The notes below the pieces were generated by a model. It saw only the letters and a program-made list of their open reading frames with translations. It was not told the origin of the DNA and searched no databases. The position numbers were made by a program, and so were the translations under genes. Below, piece after piece: positions 51,524 through 59,759 of a stretch of DNA of 64,000 bases (positions are counted from its first letter, which is position 1; each line of letters opens with the position of its first letter). The stretch is from Rhizobium sp. BK316 (GTDB lineage: Bacteria; Pseudomonadota; Alphaproteobacteria; Rhizobiales; Rhizobiaceae): contig NZ_JACHZR010000007.1 of the NCBI RefSeq assembly GCF_014193695.1, positions 149,179-213,178 on the forward strand, given 5' to 3'.

Positions 51524-52799
51524 TACAGTTGCGCAGAGCCCTGACATTGACGTGCTGATGAACGACATCGGCCGCAAGGCAAAGGCCGCCGCGCGACCAT
51601 TGGGCTTTGCTCCAACCGACGCCAAGAATAAGGCTTTGAACGCCATGGCAGATGCCATCCTGGCGAACAAGGCCCATATCCTTTCGGAAAATGCTAGGGA
51701 TTTGAAAGATGTAGAGGGCACGGACATGCTTGCCTCCTTCATCGATCGCCTGACGCTGAATGACAAGCGTGTCACGGAAATGGCTGAGGGCATCCGCGCC
51801 ATTGCCGCCCTTGCCGATCCCGTCGGCGAAGTGATCGCCGCCTGGGATCGTCCGAACGGCCTAAAGATTGAGCGCGTCCGCACGCCGCTCGGCGTCATCG
51901 GCGTCATCTTCGAAAGCCGGCCGAACGTGACGGCCGACGCCGGCGCACTGTGCCTGAAGGCCGGCAATGCCGTGATCCTGCGCTGTGGCTCGGATTCGCG
52001 CCGTTCATCAGCCGCGATCCATGCCTGCATGGTCGAGGGCCTCAAGGCAGCCGACTTGCCGGAACATGCGATCCAGCTCGTACCGGTCACCGACCGCGCC
52101 GCTGTCGGCGCCATGCTGCGCGGGCTTGATGGCGCAATCGACGTCATCGTGCCGCGTGGCGGCAAGAGCCTCGTTGCCCGCGTGCAGAGCGAAGCGCGTG
52201 TGCCGGTTTTCGCCCATCTCGAAGGCCTCTGCCATATCTATGTCGATGCCTCCGCCGATCTCGACATGGCGAAGAACATCATCGTCAATGCCAAGATGCG
52301 CCGCACCGGCGTCTGCGGCGCAGCCGAGACCCTGCTCGTTGACGGCACCGCGATCGGCACGCATCTGAAGCCATTGATCGAGGTTTTGGCTGAAGCTGGC
52401 TGCGAGGTTCGCGCTTCGGCTGCCGTTCTCAAGGTCGTGCCCGGCTTGAAGCCCGCAACCGAAGAGGACTGGTCGACCGAATATCTGGACGCGATCATTT
52501 CCGTTGCCGTCGTCGACGGCATTTCCGGCGCGATCAGTCATATCCAGAAATATTCGTCCAATCACACCGAAGCTGTGCTTGCCGAAGATCCCGAAGTCGT
52601 CGAGCGCTTCTTCACCGAGATCGACTCGGCCATCTTGCTGCACAACGCCTCCACCCAGTTTGCCGATGGCGGCGAATTCGGCATGGGCGCGGAAATCGGC
52701 ATTGCCACCGGCAAGATGCATGCGCGTGGACCAGTTGGCGTCGAGCAGTTGACCTCCTTCAAATACCGCGTTCGCGGCACTGGACAGACGCGGCCCTGA
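51516..52799 (+). CDS. proA: Gamma-glutamyl phosphate reductase
   Basis: A 427-residue NADPH-dependent reductase turning glutamyl-5-phosphate into glutamate semialdehyde, the second proline step. It has IGVIFESRPNVTADAGALCL, the catalytic cysteine in RRTGVCGAAETLLVD and the C-terminal GPVGVEQLTSFKYRVRG-type ending. The start overlaps proB, favouring channelled production of the two enzymes that must act together on a labile intermediate. Confidence 0.97.
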   Translation: MLDTVAQSPDIDVLMNDIGRKAKAAARPLGFAPTDAKNKALNAMADAILANKAHILSENARDLKDVEGTDMLASFIDRLTLNDKRVTEMAEGIRAIAALADPVGEVIAAWDRPNGLKIERVRTPLGVIGVIFESRPNVTADAGALCLKAGNAVILRCGSDSRRSSAAIHACMVEGLKAADLPEHAIQLVPVTDRAAVGAMLRGLDGAIDVIVPRGGKSLVARVQSEARVPVFAHLEGLCHIYVDASADLDMAKNIIVNAKMRRTGVCGAAETLLVDGTAIGTHLKPLIEVLAEAGCEVRASAAVLKVVPGLKPATEEDWSTEYLDAIISVAVVDGISGAISHIQKYSSNHTEAVLAEDPEVVERFFTEIDSAILLHNASTQFADGGEFGMGAEIGIATGKMHARGPVGVEQLTSFKYRVRGTGQTRP

Positions 52800-52800
52800 C

Positions 52801-53436
52801 GTGACGACGGAGCAGATAGACCGGCACTATCTCCGCATGCCGCACAGCGAACGCGGCATGATCGTCGGTCTGTTTGGCGGCTCGTTCAATCCGCCGCATG
52901 AGGGCCATGCCCTTGTCGCCGAGATCGCCATCCGCCGACTGGGGCTTGATCAGCTCTGGTGGATGGTGACGCCAGGCAATCCGCTGAAGAGCCGCAACCA
53001 TCTCGCACCGCTTTCGGAGCGCATCGCACGCAGCGAGGCGATTGCTACCGATCCGCATATCAAGGTCACCGCCTTCGAGCAGTCATTTGGCGTGAGTTAT
53101 ACGGCCAACACGCTCGCCCGCGTGAAGGCACGCAATCCGCATGTGCATTTCATCTGGATCATGGGCGCCGACAGCCTGGAAAATTTCCATCGCTGGCAAA
53201 AGTGGCAGAATATCGCGCGCACCTTCCCAATCGCCGTTATCGACCGGCCAGGCTCGACGCTCTCCTATCTTTCCTCGAAAATGACCAAGACCTTCGCTTT
53301 TGCCCGCATTGACGAAGACGATGCCCGCATTCTCTGGAAGAAGCCGGCACCCGCCTGGACTTTCATTCATGGCCCGCGCTCGACCTTGAGCTCGACCGCC
53401 ATCCGCGACAGCAATCTGCACAAGGCAGCAGAATAG
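52801..53436 (+). CDS. nadD: Nicotinate-nucleotide adenylyltransferase
   Basis: A 211-residue enzyme that joins nicotinate mononucleotide with ATP in NAD synthesis. GLFGGSFNPPHEGH holds the HxGH-type nucleotidyltransferase motif, and the C-terminal RSTLSSTAIRDS gives the SxTxxR motif. The GTG at 52801 lies one base after the proA stop; MPHSERGM at 52837 is an alternative start that many relatives use. It is the last gene of the obgE operon, and a minus-strand RNA gene follows. Confidence 0.95.
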   Translation: MTTEQIDRHYLRMPHSERGMIVGLFGGSFNPPHEGHALVAEIAIRRLGLDQLWWMVTPGNPLKSRNHLAPLSERIARSEAIATDPHIKVTAFEQSFGVSYTANTLARVKARNPHVHFIWIMGADSLENFHRWQKWQNIARTFPIAVIDRPGSTLSYLSSKMTKTFAFARIDEDDARILWKKPAPAWTFIHGPRSTLSSTAIRDSNLHKAAE

Positions 53437-53457
53437 ATCGGGTTGTCCGGAAGTTGC

Positions 53458-53604
53458 CGAAAATGAAAAGCCCGACGCGGGAGGAGGTGCGTCGGGCTTA
53501 AAACTTGATCGACAACTGGGAGGAGGAGTGTTGTCGATCCTATCGGACGGCTATGGGAGGAGGAGAAGCCGTCGGATGATTGTGTTTTAGCACATTTGTT
53601 CAGA
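53458..53604 (-). ncRNA. Cuckoo/CcsR-type RNA with three anti-Shine-Dalgarno hairpins
   Basis: Read on the minus strand there are three adjacent hairpins. The stems are 53567-53577 with 53542-53552 (one mismatch), 53530-53539 with 53507-53516, and 53489-53499 with 53468-53478. Every loop contains CCTCCTCCC, complementary to a Shine-Dalgarno sequence, while the stems share no sequence. The last hairpin ends in TTTTCATTTT, a terminator. TATATA at 53612-53617 is a possible -10 box, giving a transcript of about 145 nt. This layout is that of the alphaproteobacterial cuckoo family (CcsR RNAs of Rhodobacter), which have two to four such hairpins and respond to stress. No DUF1127 gene, usual before CcsR, is seen upstream. 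Confidence 0.85.
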
Positions 53605-53622
53605 AGGTGAATATATACTGGT

Positions 53623-53637
53623 GCATTGCAGCAATGC
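53623..53637. promoter_or_regulatory. Palindrome at the likely cuckoo RNA promoter
   Basis: GCATTGC-A-GCAATGC is a perfect 7-1-7 palindrome lying 5 bp upstream of the TATATA box, in the spacer and -35 area of the putative promoter. It is placed where a regulator could block or recruit RNA polymerase. The next 200 bp up to the mod promoter hold no gene that I can support. Confidence 0.45.
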
Positions 53638-53843
53638 GTGAAATGCAGACCTCGCAGCGACAAGGCGACATCGGCTGCCAATTTAATCAGCAAAAACAGA
53701 TCGACTCAAACTGCCACTCCTTCGTCTTTGCCATTTGTCAGCTCGAACTGCCACATTTTCGCCTCAGTGATTTCCGGTTCACTATGAGCCATGCACTTCA
53801 CGAATGCGTGAGGACGCGGTGCGGTAAAATTGCCTTTCGCCAC

Positions 53844-53910
53844 CGTTATATTTTATGAAATGCAACCCTAGCCAAACCTCCTCTGCCGTTATATCCGTTT
53901 AGATATTTCG
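53844..53910 (+). promoter_or_regulatory. Candidate ModE sites in the modA promoter
   Basis: CGTTATAT occurs at 53844-53851, overlapping a possible -10 TATATT, and again at 53887-53894, where ATATTTCG follows after 8 bp (53903-53910) to make an imperfect dyad. This resembles the CGTTATAT half-site of ModE operators, so molybdate-dependent repression of modABC is likely. Confidence 0.5.
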
Positions 53911-53927
53911 AACCCGGAGAGAAGATC

Positions 53928-54719
53928 ATGCACAATCGCCGCCGCTGGATGAAACTGGCAACCGCCGCGATTTCGGCCATCTGGCTTGGCGTAGCAGCGC
54001 TTTCCGCACCTGCCGCAGCCGCCGAAAAGGTCACCGTTTTCGCAGCCGCAAGCCTGAAGGATGCGCTTGATGCCGCCAACGTCGCCTGGGCGAAGGAAAG
54101 CGGCAAGGAAGCCGTCGCTTCCTACGCGGCAAGCGGCGCACTGGCAAAGCAGATCGAAAATGCTGCCCCGGCCGATGTCTTCATTTCCGCCGACCTGAAC
54201 TGGATGGATTACGTTGCCGACAAAAAGCTGATCAAGCCGGACACACGTTCCAACCTTCTTGGCAATCGCCTCGTACTCGTCGCCGAAAGCGGCAAACAGA
54301 AGCCGGTTGAAATCAAGCAGGGCTTCGATCTCGCCGGCCTGCTCGGCGACGGGAAGCTCGCCATGGGCGAACCCAAGGCAGTTCCGGCCGGCAAGTATGG
54401 ACAGGCGGCGCTCGACAAACTCGGCGTCTGGAAGTCCGTAGAAACCAAGGTCGCCTATGCGGAAAGCGTGCGCGCCGCGCTCGCCTTCGTTTCCCGCGGT
54501 GAGGCACCCTACGGCATCGTCTACCAGACGGATGCCGCCGCCGATAAGGGCGTCGCGATCGTCGGTACTTTCCCGGCCGATTCTCACCCGCCGATCATCT
54601 ATCCGATCGCACTGCTCGCCGAGAGCAAGAACCCGGATACCGCCGCCTATCTCGATTTCCTGAAGTCGGACAAGGCTGCTCCTTTCTTCACTGCCCAGGG
54701 CTTCACGATCCTGAAATAA
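53928..54719 (+). CDS. modA: Molybdate ABC transporter, periplasmic binding protein
   Basis: A 263-residue binding protein with a signal peptide (MHNRRRWMKLATA, hydrophobic core, cleavage near APAAAAEK). The mature start KVTVFAAASLKDALDAANVA carries the serine of the oxyanion site, ASYAASGALAKQIENAAPAD and FISADLNWMDYV follow, and VAYAESVRAALAFVSRGEAP is also typical of ModA. It captures molybdate for nitrogenase, nitrate reductase and other molybdoenzymes. GGAGAGAAG lies before the ATG. Confidence 0.95.
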   Translation: MHNRRRWMKLATAAISAIWLGVAALSAPAAAAEKVTVFAAASLKDALDAANVAWAKESGKEAVASYAASGALAKQIENAAPADVFISADLNWMDYVADKKLIKPDTRSNLLGNRLVLVAESGKQKPVEIKQGFDLAGLLGDGKLAMGEPKAVPAGKYGQAALDKLGVWKSVETKVAYAESVRAALAFVSRGEAPYGIVYQTDAAADKGVAIVGTFPADSHPPIIYPIALLAESKNPDTAAYLDFLKSDKAAPFFTAQGFTILK

Positions 54720-54794
54720 TTGCGCAATTAGTGCCCAGAGCTTAGCGTGAAGGCTCGCTTCGGCGGGCCTTCTATGTTTCGGAGAAGATGACGC

Positions 54795-55496
54795 TTGGAT
54801 ATGTTCGGCTTGAGCGATGAGGAATGGACGGCGATCCTGCTGAGCCTGCGCGTTTCCTTCGTCGCCATGATAGCAAGCCTGCCGCTTGGTATCCTCGTTG
54901 CTCTGCTGCTTGCTCGCGGCCGCTTCTGGGGCAAGTCGTTGCTCAACGGCGTCATTCACCTGCCGCTGATCCTGCCCCCGGTCGTCACCGGCTTCATTCT
55001 TCTTATCCTTTTCGGTCGCCGTGGCCCGATCGGCAGCCTGCTCGATCAATATCTCGGCATCGTGCTCTCCTTCCGCTGGACGGGCGCTGCACTTGCCTGC
55101 GGCGTCATGGGCTTTCCGCTGATGGTGCGCAGCATTCGCCTGTCCATCGAAGCCGTCGACCGCAAGCTGGAGGAAGCGGCGGGGACGCTTGGCGCGAGCC
55201 CGCTATGGGTCTTTCTGACAGTCACGCTGCCGCTCATCATTCCCGGCGTCATTGCCGGCATGATCCTCTGCTTTGCCAAAGCGATGGGCGAGTTCGGCGC
55301 CACCATCACATTCGTCTCCAACATCCCCGGCGAAACGCAGACGCTGTCGGCCGCCATCTACACCTTTACCCAGGTGCCGGGCGGCGATTCCGGCGCCATG
55401 CGGCTCACCCTTGTTTCCATCGTGATTTCCATGCTCGCCCTGTTCGCTTCGGAATTCCTCAGCTATCTCGCCGGCCGGAGGATCGATCCGGAATGA
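54795..55496 (+). CDS. modB: Molybdate ABC transporter permease
   Basis: A 233-residue permease with about five to six membrane segments. The loop EEAAGTLGASPLWVFLTVTL is the ATPase contact site, and FAKAMGEFGATITFVSNIPG is strongly characteristic of ModB. The start is probably TTG at 54795, ten bases after GGAGAAG; the ATG at 54801 is the alternative and differs by two residues. Its stop overlaps the modC start. Confidence 0.94.
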   Translation: MDMFGLSDEEWTAILLSLRVSFVAMIASLPLGILVALLLARGRFWGKSLLNGVIHLPLILPPVVTGFILLILFGRRGPIGSLLDQYLGIVLSFRWTGAALACGVMGFPLMVRSIRLSIEAVDRKLEEAAGTLGASPLWVFLTVTLPLIIPGVIAGMILCFAKAMGEFGATITFVSNIPGETQTLSAAIYTFTQVPGGDSGAMRLTLVSIVISMLALFASEFLSYLAGRRIDPE

Positions 55497-56563
55497 CACT
55501 TATTGTCGAAGCAAGACATCGCCTCGGTGCCCTCGGACTCGATGCCGCTTTCACCTCCGAGCGCGGTGTGACGGCGCTTTTCGGTCGTTCCGGCTCCGGC
55601 AAGACCTCAATGATCCGCATCATCGCCGGCCTCACCCGACCGGCAGAAGGCCGCGTCCTGCTCGATGGCGAGGTGCTGACGGATACGGCAAAGAGCATCT
55701 TCATTCCCCGTCACAGGCGCCGTTTCGGCTATGTCTTCCAGGAGGCGCGGCTCTTTCCGCACCTGAGCGTCCGGGCGAACCTCTCCTATGGCCGCTGGTT
55801 CGCGCCGAAATCCACACGCACTGAAAGTTTCGATTACGTCGTCGACCTGCTTGGCATCGGCCAGTTACTTGCGCGCAGCCCCTCAAAATTATCGGGCGGC
55901 GAGAAGCAACGTGTCGCGATCGGCCGTGCGCTGCTTTCCTCGCCCCGCCTGCTCTTGATGGACGAACCGCTGGCGGCACTGGACGAGGCCCGCAAAGCCG
56001 AAATCCTGCCCTATCTCGAGCGTCTGCGCGATGAGATGGATATTCCAATCGTCTATGTCAGTCATTCGATTGCCGAAGTCTCGCGCTTGGCCAACCAGGT
56101 CGTCGTCATGCGCGACGGCAAGGTCGAAGCGGCCGGCCCGGCAGTGGAAGTCCTCAGCCGTTCGTCGCTTCTCCCAGAAGACAGGAAGGAAGCCGGTGCC
56201 GTGCTGGAAGGCATGGTCGAAAGCGTCGATCCGGCCAATCGGATAGCAACGATCCTGCTGAAATCAGGCAGGTTTTATGTTCCGGGTGTCGCGCCGGCTG
56301 CTGGAAAGCCTGTGCGCATCCGCATCCCCGCGCGCGACGTGATGCTGGCAACGCGGAAGCCGAAGGGCTTGAGCGCACTCAACATTTTGGCAGGAACCAT
56401 AACGCAGGTTTCGCAGGCGGAGGATGGAACCGTCGAGATCCGCCTCGATTGCGCCGGCGACGCCGTGCTTTCGCGCATTACCGCATTGTCCTGCGAGCGC
56501 CTGGACCTGCAGCCTGGCATGCCGGCCTTCGCCGTCATCAAGACGGTTGCGCTGGAAGCCTGA
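55493..56563 (+). CDS. modC: Molybdate ABC transporter ATP-binding protein
   Basis: A 356-residue ATPase with Walker A GRSGSGKT, signature LSGGEKQR and Walker B LLLMDEPLAALD. FGYVFQEARLFPHLSVRANL is typical of ModC. The C-terminal part (about 285-356) is a TOBE/Mop domain, IRIPARDVMLATRKPKGLSA, that can bind molybdate and shut down transport. The start overlaps modB (ATGA). It ends one base before the oppositely oriented ModE-like gene, with no terminator visible between. Confidence 0.95.
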   Translation: MTLIVEARHRLGALGLDAAFTSERGVTALFGRSGSGKTSMIRIIAGLTRPAEGRVLLDGEVLTDTAKSIFIPRHRRRFGYVFQEARLFPHLSVRANLSYGRWFAPKSTRTESFDYVVDLLGIGQLLARSPSKLSGGEKQRVAIGRALLSSPRLLLMDEPLAALDEARKAEILPYLERLRDEMDIPIVYVSHSIAEVSRLANQVVVMRDGKVEAAGPAVEVLSRSSLLPEDRKEAGAVLEGMVESVDPANRIATILLKSGRFYVPGVAPAAGKPVRIRIPARDVMLATRKPKGLSALNILAGTITQVSQAEDGTVEIRLDCAGDAVLSRITALSCERLDLQPGMPAFAVIKTVALEA

Positions 56564-56941
56564 TCAGCCTCGGCTTTCGTGTTGCAGATTGCGGTTGTTC
56601 TGCAGCCAGGCGAGATCGTCGGCTAGGCTGGCGCGCACGGTCTTTTCCATTCCGCGAAAGCGTGCCAGCAGTTCCTCCCCGAACGGCGTCAGCGCCGCGC
56701 CGCCGCCCTTCTGGCCACCGCGCTGCGATTCCACCACCGGGGCCTTGAACATGCGGTTCATCTCGGCAACCAGCATCCATGCACGGCGATAGGACATGTC
56801 CATGGCGCGGCCGGCCGCCGAGATCGAACCTGTCTCGCGGATATGCTCGAGCAGTTCCATCTTGCCGTGACCGAGGCGATCGTCATCGGGAAAGGTGATT
56901 CGCAGGACGGGTGTGAGCGGATTTTTGGCGGTTTCGGTCAT
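56564..56941 (-). CDS. ModE-like regulator, DNA-binding domain only
   Basis: The 125-residue protein is a winged helix-turn-helix of the ModE N-terminal type: GKMELLEHIRETGSISAAGR and AMDMSYRRAWMLVAEMNRMF, then ESQRGGQKGGGAALTPFGEE. Full ModE adds two C-terminal Mop (TOBE) domains that bind molybdate; these are absent here, so metal sensing must lie elsewhere or be lost. It faces modC tail-to-tail with no gap and probably acts on the modA promoter. I use the ATG at 56941; longer frames begin in non-coding-like sequence. Confidence 0.87.
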   Translation of the reverse strand: MTETAKNPLTPVLRITFPDDDRLGHGKMELLEHIRETGSISAAGRAMDMSYRRAWMLVAEMNRMFKAPVVESQRGGQKGGGAALTPFGEELLARFRGMEKTVRASLADDLAWLQNNRNLQHESRG

Positions 56942-57121
56942 ATCGGTCGAAATTTGCAGAAGTCGTCGACACTTTACGCTCGACCGCCGGCGCTGTACAC
57001 AGCCCCTCCATCTCGACCGAGGGTCGAAATCTCGATTTCGTGACGCCAAATGCGGTTTTCGGCCGCTCGCATGCTGCGCCGCGTCTTGAAACGTTAATGG
57101 TTTGATGCCTATCTTAACTAT

Positions 57122-57140
57122 GATCCGGTTGCACCGGATC
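57122..57140 (+). promoter_or_regulatory. Hairpin in the rsfS leader
   Basis: GATCCGGT-TGC-ACCGGATC is a perfect 8-3-8 palindrome 10 bp before the ATG at 57151 and 40 bp before the CTG at 57181. It may be an operator or a leader hairpin. Confidence 0.4.
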
Positions 57141-57150
57141 TGTGTTGTGC

Positions 57151-57594
57151 ATGGTTTGTCATTCCAGGAAAGGAAAAGCACTGACAACAGTACACGCCAA
57201 GGGAAAAACGCTCGCCGTTGTCCCGAAGGGTGCGGAACGTGGCGCCGATGCCGCTGCCCGTGCTCTGGAAGCCGTCCTCGTCAGCCTCGAGGATTCCAAA
57301 GCTGAAGATATCGTCACCATCGACATTGCCGGAAAATCGGCGCTGGGAGATTACATGGTTGTCGTCTCCGGCCGTTCGAACAGGCATGTCATGGCGATCG
57401 CCGATCATCTTCTGACAGATCTCAAGGACGAGGGCTTCGGTACTGCCCGCGTCGAAGGTCAGGAAGGTGGCGACTGGATCCTGATCGATACCGGTGACAT
57501 TATCGTGCACGTGTTCCGTCCCGAAATCCGCGAATTCTACAACATCGAAAAGATGTGGGCGGCTCCGGATATGGACGAGCAAACGCGGCACTAA
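57151..57594 (+). CDS. rsfS: Ribosomal silencing factor RsfS (Iojap family)
   Basis: RsfS binds ribosomal protein L14 and keeps 50S and 30S subunits apart in starvation. The domain (last 110 residues) contains VTIDIAGKSALGDYMVVVSG, SNRHVMAIADHL and GDWILIDTGDIIVHVFRPE, all conserved. The start is uncertain: the ATG at 57151 lacks a good ribosome site, while AGGAAAGGA at 57166-57174 stands 6 bp before CTG at 57181, the codon where homologous sequence (TTVHAKGKTLAVVPKG) appears to begin. The true protein may be 137 residues from CTG rather than 147. rlmH follows. Confidence 0.93.
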   Translation: MVCHSRKGKALTTVHAKGKTLAVVPKGAERGADAAARALEAVLVSLEDSKAEDIVTIDIAGKSALGDYMVVVSGRSNRHVMAIADHLLTDLKDEGFGTARVEGQEGGDWILIDTGDIIVHVFRPEIREFYNIEKMWAAPDMDEQTRH

Positions 57595-57712
57595 ACAGGC
57601 AGCCCGGCATTCGTCCGCCGCCTGAGACGTGGTAACTGACCGGGCCGGCCTTCGATGGCTGGCCGGAAAGTTCACATTGCGCTTCGAAGCGCTGCATAGC
57701 AGGAGCGGATGA

Positions 57713-58195
57713 ATGCGGATTGGTCTTTTTGCGGTGGGACGGCTGAAGTCCGGCCCCGAAAAGGATCTTGCGGCCCGTTATTTCGACCGTTTTGCCAAGG
57801 CCGGTCCCGCAGTCGGCCTGGAGTTCTCTCGTATCGCCGAAGTGGCCGAAAGCCGCGCCTCCAACGCGGAGACCCGCAAGCGCGAGGAAGCGGCCATGCT
57901 GCTGAAATCGCTCGCCGACGGCAGCATTCTCATTCTTCTCGACGAGCGCGGCAAGGCGCTGGACAGCGAAGCTTTCGCCAATCTTCTCGGCGCCTATCGC
58001 GATCAGGGCAAGCGTGACGTGACGATCGCAATCGGTGGCGCCGATGGCCTCGATCCTTCCCTCTATGACCGAGCCGACATGACCCTTTGTCTCGGCAAGA
58101 TGACGTGGCCGCATCAGATCGTCCGCACGCTCATTGCCGAACAGCTCTATCGCGCCGTGACTATCCTCTCCGGCCATCCCTATCATCGTGTTTGA
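57713..58195 (+). CDS. rlmH: 23S rRNA (pseudouridine-1915-N3)-methyltransferase RlmH
   Basis: A 160-residue SPOUT methyltransferase. MRIGLFAVGRLKSGPEKDLA opens the fold, LDERGKALDSEAFANLLG and IAIGGADGLDPSLYDRADMT form the knotted SAM-binding region, and LIAEQLYRAVTILSGHPYHR is the invariant C-terminus. It methylates the A-site pseudouridine of helix 69 on assembled 70S ribosomes. It lies 118 bp after rsfS, the usual pairing. Confidence 0.96.
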   Translation: MRIGLFAVGRLKSGPEKDLAARYFDRFAKAGPAVGLEFSRIAEVAESRASNAETRKREEAAMLLKSLADGSILILLDERGKALDSEAFANLLGAYRDQGKRDVTIAIGGADGLDPSLYDRADMTLCLGKMTWPHQIVRTLIAEQLYRAVTILSGHPYHRV

Positions 58196-58319
58196 TACCG
58201 CCGAAAATGGTCACGCAGCCGTGTTTTGCCTCCCGGCCCCTTCTCCTTCAAACTTTCTGGTCAACAGCCCCAAATCAGCTTAGGTTCCGGGCGATTTGAA
58301 CGAGTAAACCCCGACACGC

Positions 58320-59759
58320 ATGACGAGAGCTGCCCCCAAGCGATCCCGCCTGTTCCTGCCGGCCGTTGCCGCAGGACTCGGCGCGGCCGTCATTGCCATT
58401 TCGGGAAACCCCTTTGCCGTGCAGGCGCAGGATGCTCCGCCACCACCAACCGTTGCCGAACCGGCCGCTCCGGTGACAACTGCCGAACAGCCGCCGCCTG
58501 ATCCTGCTGCCGAACTTGCAAAGAAACGCGACGAGACGAGAACCGAACTGGAAACGCTGTCGAAGACGATAAGCCTTTCCTCTGACAAGGTGACAGAGCT
58601 TCAGAGCAGCATCGACAATCTGGAAAAGAGCACGGCGAGCATCCGCCAGGCGCTGATCGATTCCGCCACGCGCCGCAAATCTCTCGAAAGCAAGATTCTC
58701 GACAGCGAAAAGAAGCTCGCTGAGCTGGGCGTCAAGGAAGACGGCATCCGCCGCTCGCTGCACGAACGCCGCGGCCTGCTTGCCGAGGTTCTTGCCGCCC
58801 TCCAGCGCATGGGCCGCAACCCGCCGCCTGCCCTTCTCGTGACACCTGACGATGCGCTTGCTTCCGTCCGCAGCGCCATTCTGCTCGGCGCCGTGGTTCC
58901 CGGCATCCGCAGGGAGACCGAAAAGCTCGCGGCTGATCTTGCCGACCTCTCGGCACTGCAGACGGCAAGCGCCAAGGAGAAGGAAGGCCTGACCACCACC
59001 ATGGCAAACAGCCTGGAGGAGGAGCGCCGCATGGACCTGCTGCTTGCCGAAAACGACAAGCTGAGCCGCTCCAATGCCGCCGAACTGGAAGCCGAAAAGC
59101 AGCGGTCTCAGGAACTGGCAAGCAAGGCAACGACGCTCGAAAGCCTCGTCGCTTCGATGGAAACGGAAATCGCCTCGGTGCGCGACGCCGCGGCCGCCGC
59201 CCGGCAGGCGGAGGAGAACCGCAAGCTCCTGACCGACGAACAGCGCGCCCAGGCAAAGGCCCTGGCCGACAGCGGGGTGCCTGATAAAAACCGCATTGCG
59301 CCCGCATATCCCTTCGGAGAATTGAAGGCGAAACTGGAGCTGCCTGTGGCAGGCGATATTCTGCGCCAGTTCGGCGATGCCGACGGCACCGGACACGAGG
59401 CCATGGGAATAACGGTCGCGACCAATCCGGAAACGGTGGTGACGGCCCCTGCTGACGGGCTGGTGGTTTTTGCCGGCGCTTTCCGCAGTTATGGCCAGAT
59501 GATCATCCTCGACGCTGGCGACGGATATCACTTGGTTCTCTCAGGCATGGATACGATCAGCACCCGTCAAGGGAAATTCGTTTTCTCAGGCGAGCCGCTC
59601 GCCGTAATGGGTGCGAAAAGAGTGGCAAGCGCGACAGCATTGGCGCTGGAAACAGATCGGCCAACGCTTTACATTGAGTTTCGAAAGGACGGTAAACCGG
59701 TCGATTCCCGACCGTGGTGGACCGCCAAAGACACTGGAAAGGCACGCAATGATTCGTAG
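58320..59759 (+). CDS. EnvC-like murein hydrolase activator (degenerate M23 domain)
   Basis: A 479-residue secreted protein. After a signal peptide (LPAVAAGLGAAVIAISGNPF) and a proline-rich linker come long coiled-coil helices (about 65-300, glutamate/lysine-rich), then a LytM/M23 domain (about 345-475). The first metal motif, normally H-x-G-x-D, reads GHEAMGITV, and the usual H-x-H region reads LYIEFRKDGKPV as in E. coli EnvC, so the domain should be catalytically dead. Such proteins activate amidases at the division septum. Its stop overlaps the ctpA start by 11 bp. Confidence 0.87.
   Translation: MTRAAPKRSRLFLPAVAAGLGAAVIAISGNPFAVQAQDAPPPPTVAEPAAPVTTAEQPPPDPAAELAKKRDETRTELETLSKTISLSSDKVTELQSSIDNLEKSTASIRQALIDSATRRKSLESKILDSEKKLAELGVKEDGIRRSLHERRGLLAEVLAALQRMGRNPPPALLVTPDDALASVRSAILLGAVVPGIRRETEKLAADLADLSALQTASAKEKEGLTTTMANSLEEERRMDLLLAENDKLSRSNAAELEAEKQRSQELASKATTLESLVASMETEIASVRDAAAAARQAEENRKLLTDEQRAQAKALADSGVPDKNRIAPAYPFGELKAKLELPVAGDILRQFGDADGTGHEAMGITVATNPETVVTAPADGLVVFAGAFRSYGQMIILDAGDGYHLVLSGMDTISTRQGKFVFSGEPLAVMGAKRVASATALALETDRPTLYIEFRKDGKPVDSRPWWTAKDTGKARNDS

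Noticed and set aside
53468..53577. Three regularly spaced repeats considered as a short CRISPR array
   Set aside because: Only the loop motif is repeated; the stems are different palindromes and there are no equal-length spacers. The pattern fits an anti-Shine-Dalgarno RNA.
53468..53577. Plus-strand reading as a GGA-rich CsrA-binding sponge RNA
   Set aside because: The terminator T-run and the plausible -10 box are on the minus-strand side, where the loops read CCTCCTCCC.
53889..55049. A 386-codon minus-strand frame opposite modA and modB
   Set aside because: It runs through the modA promoter and two conserved genes and has no domain pattern.
56942..57187. N-terminal extension of the ModE-like protein
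   Set aside because: The extra 82 residues are basic, low in family likeness and overlap the divergent rsfS leader; ModE homology starts at the ATG at 56941.
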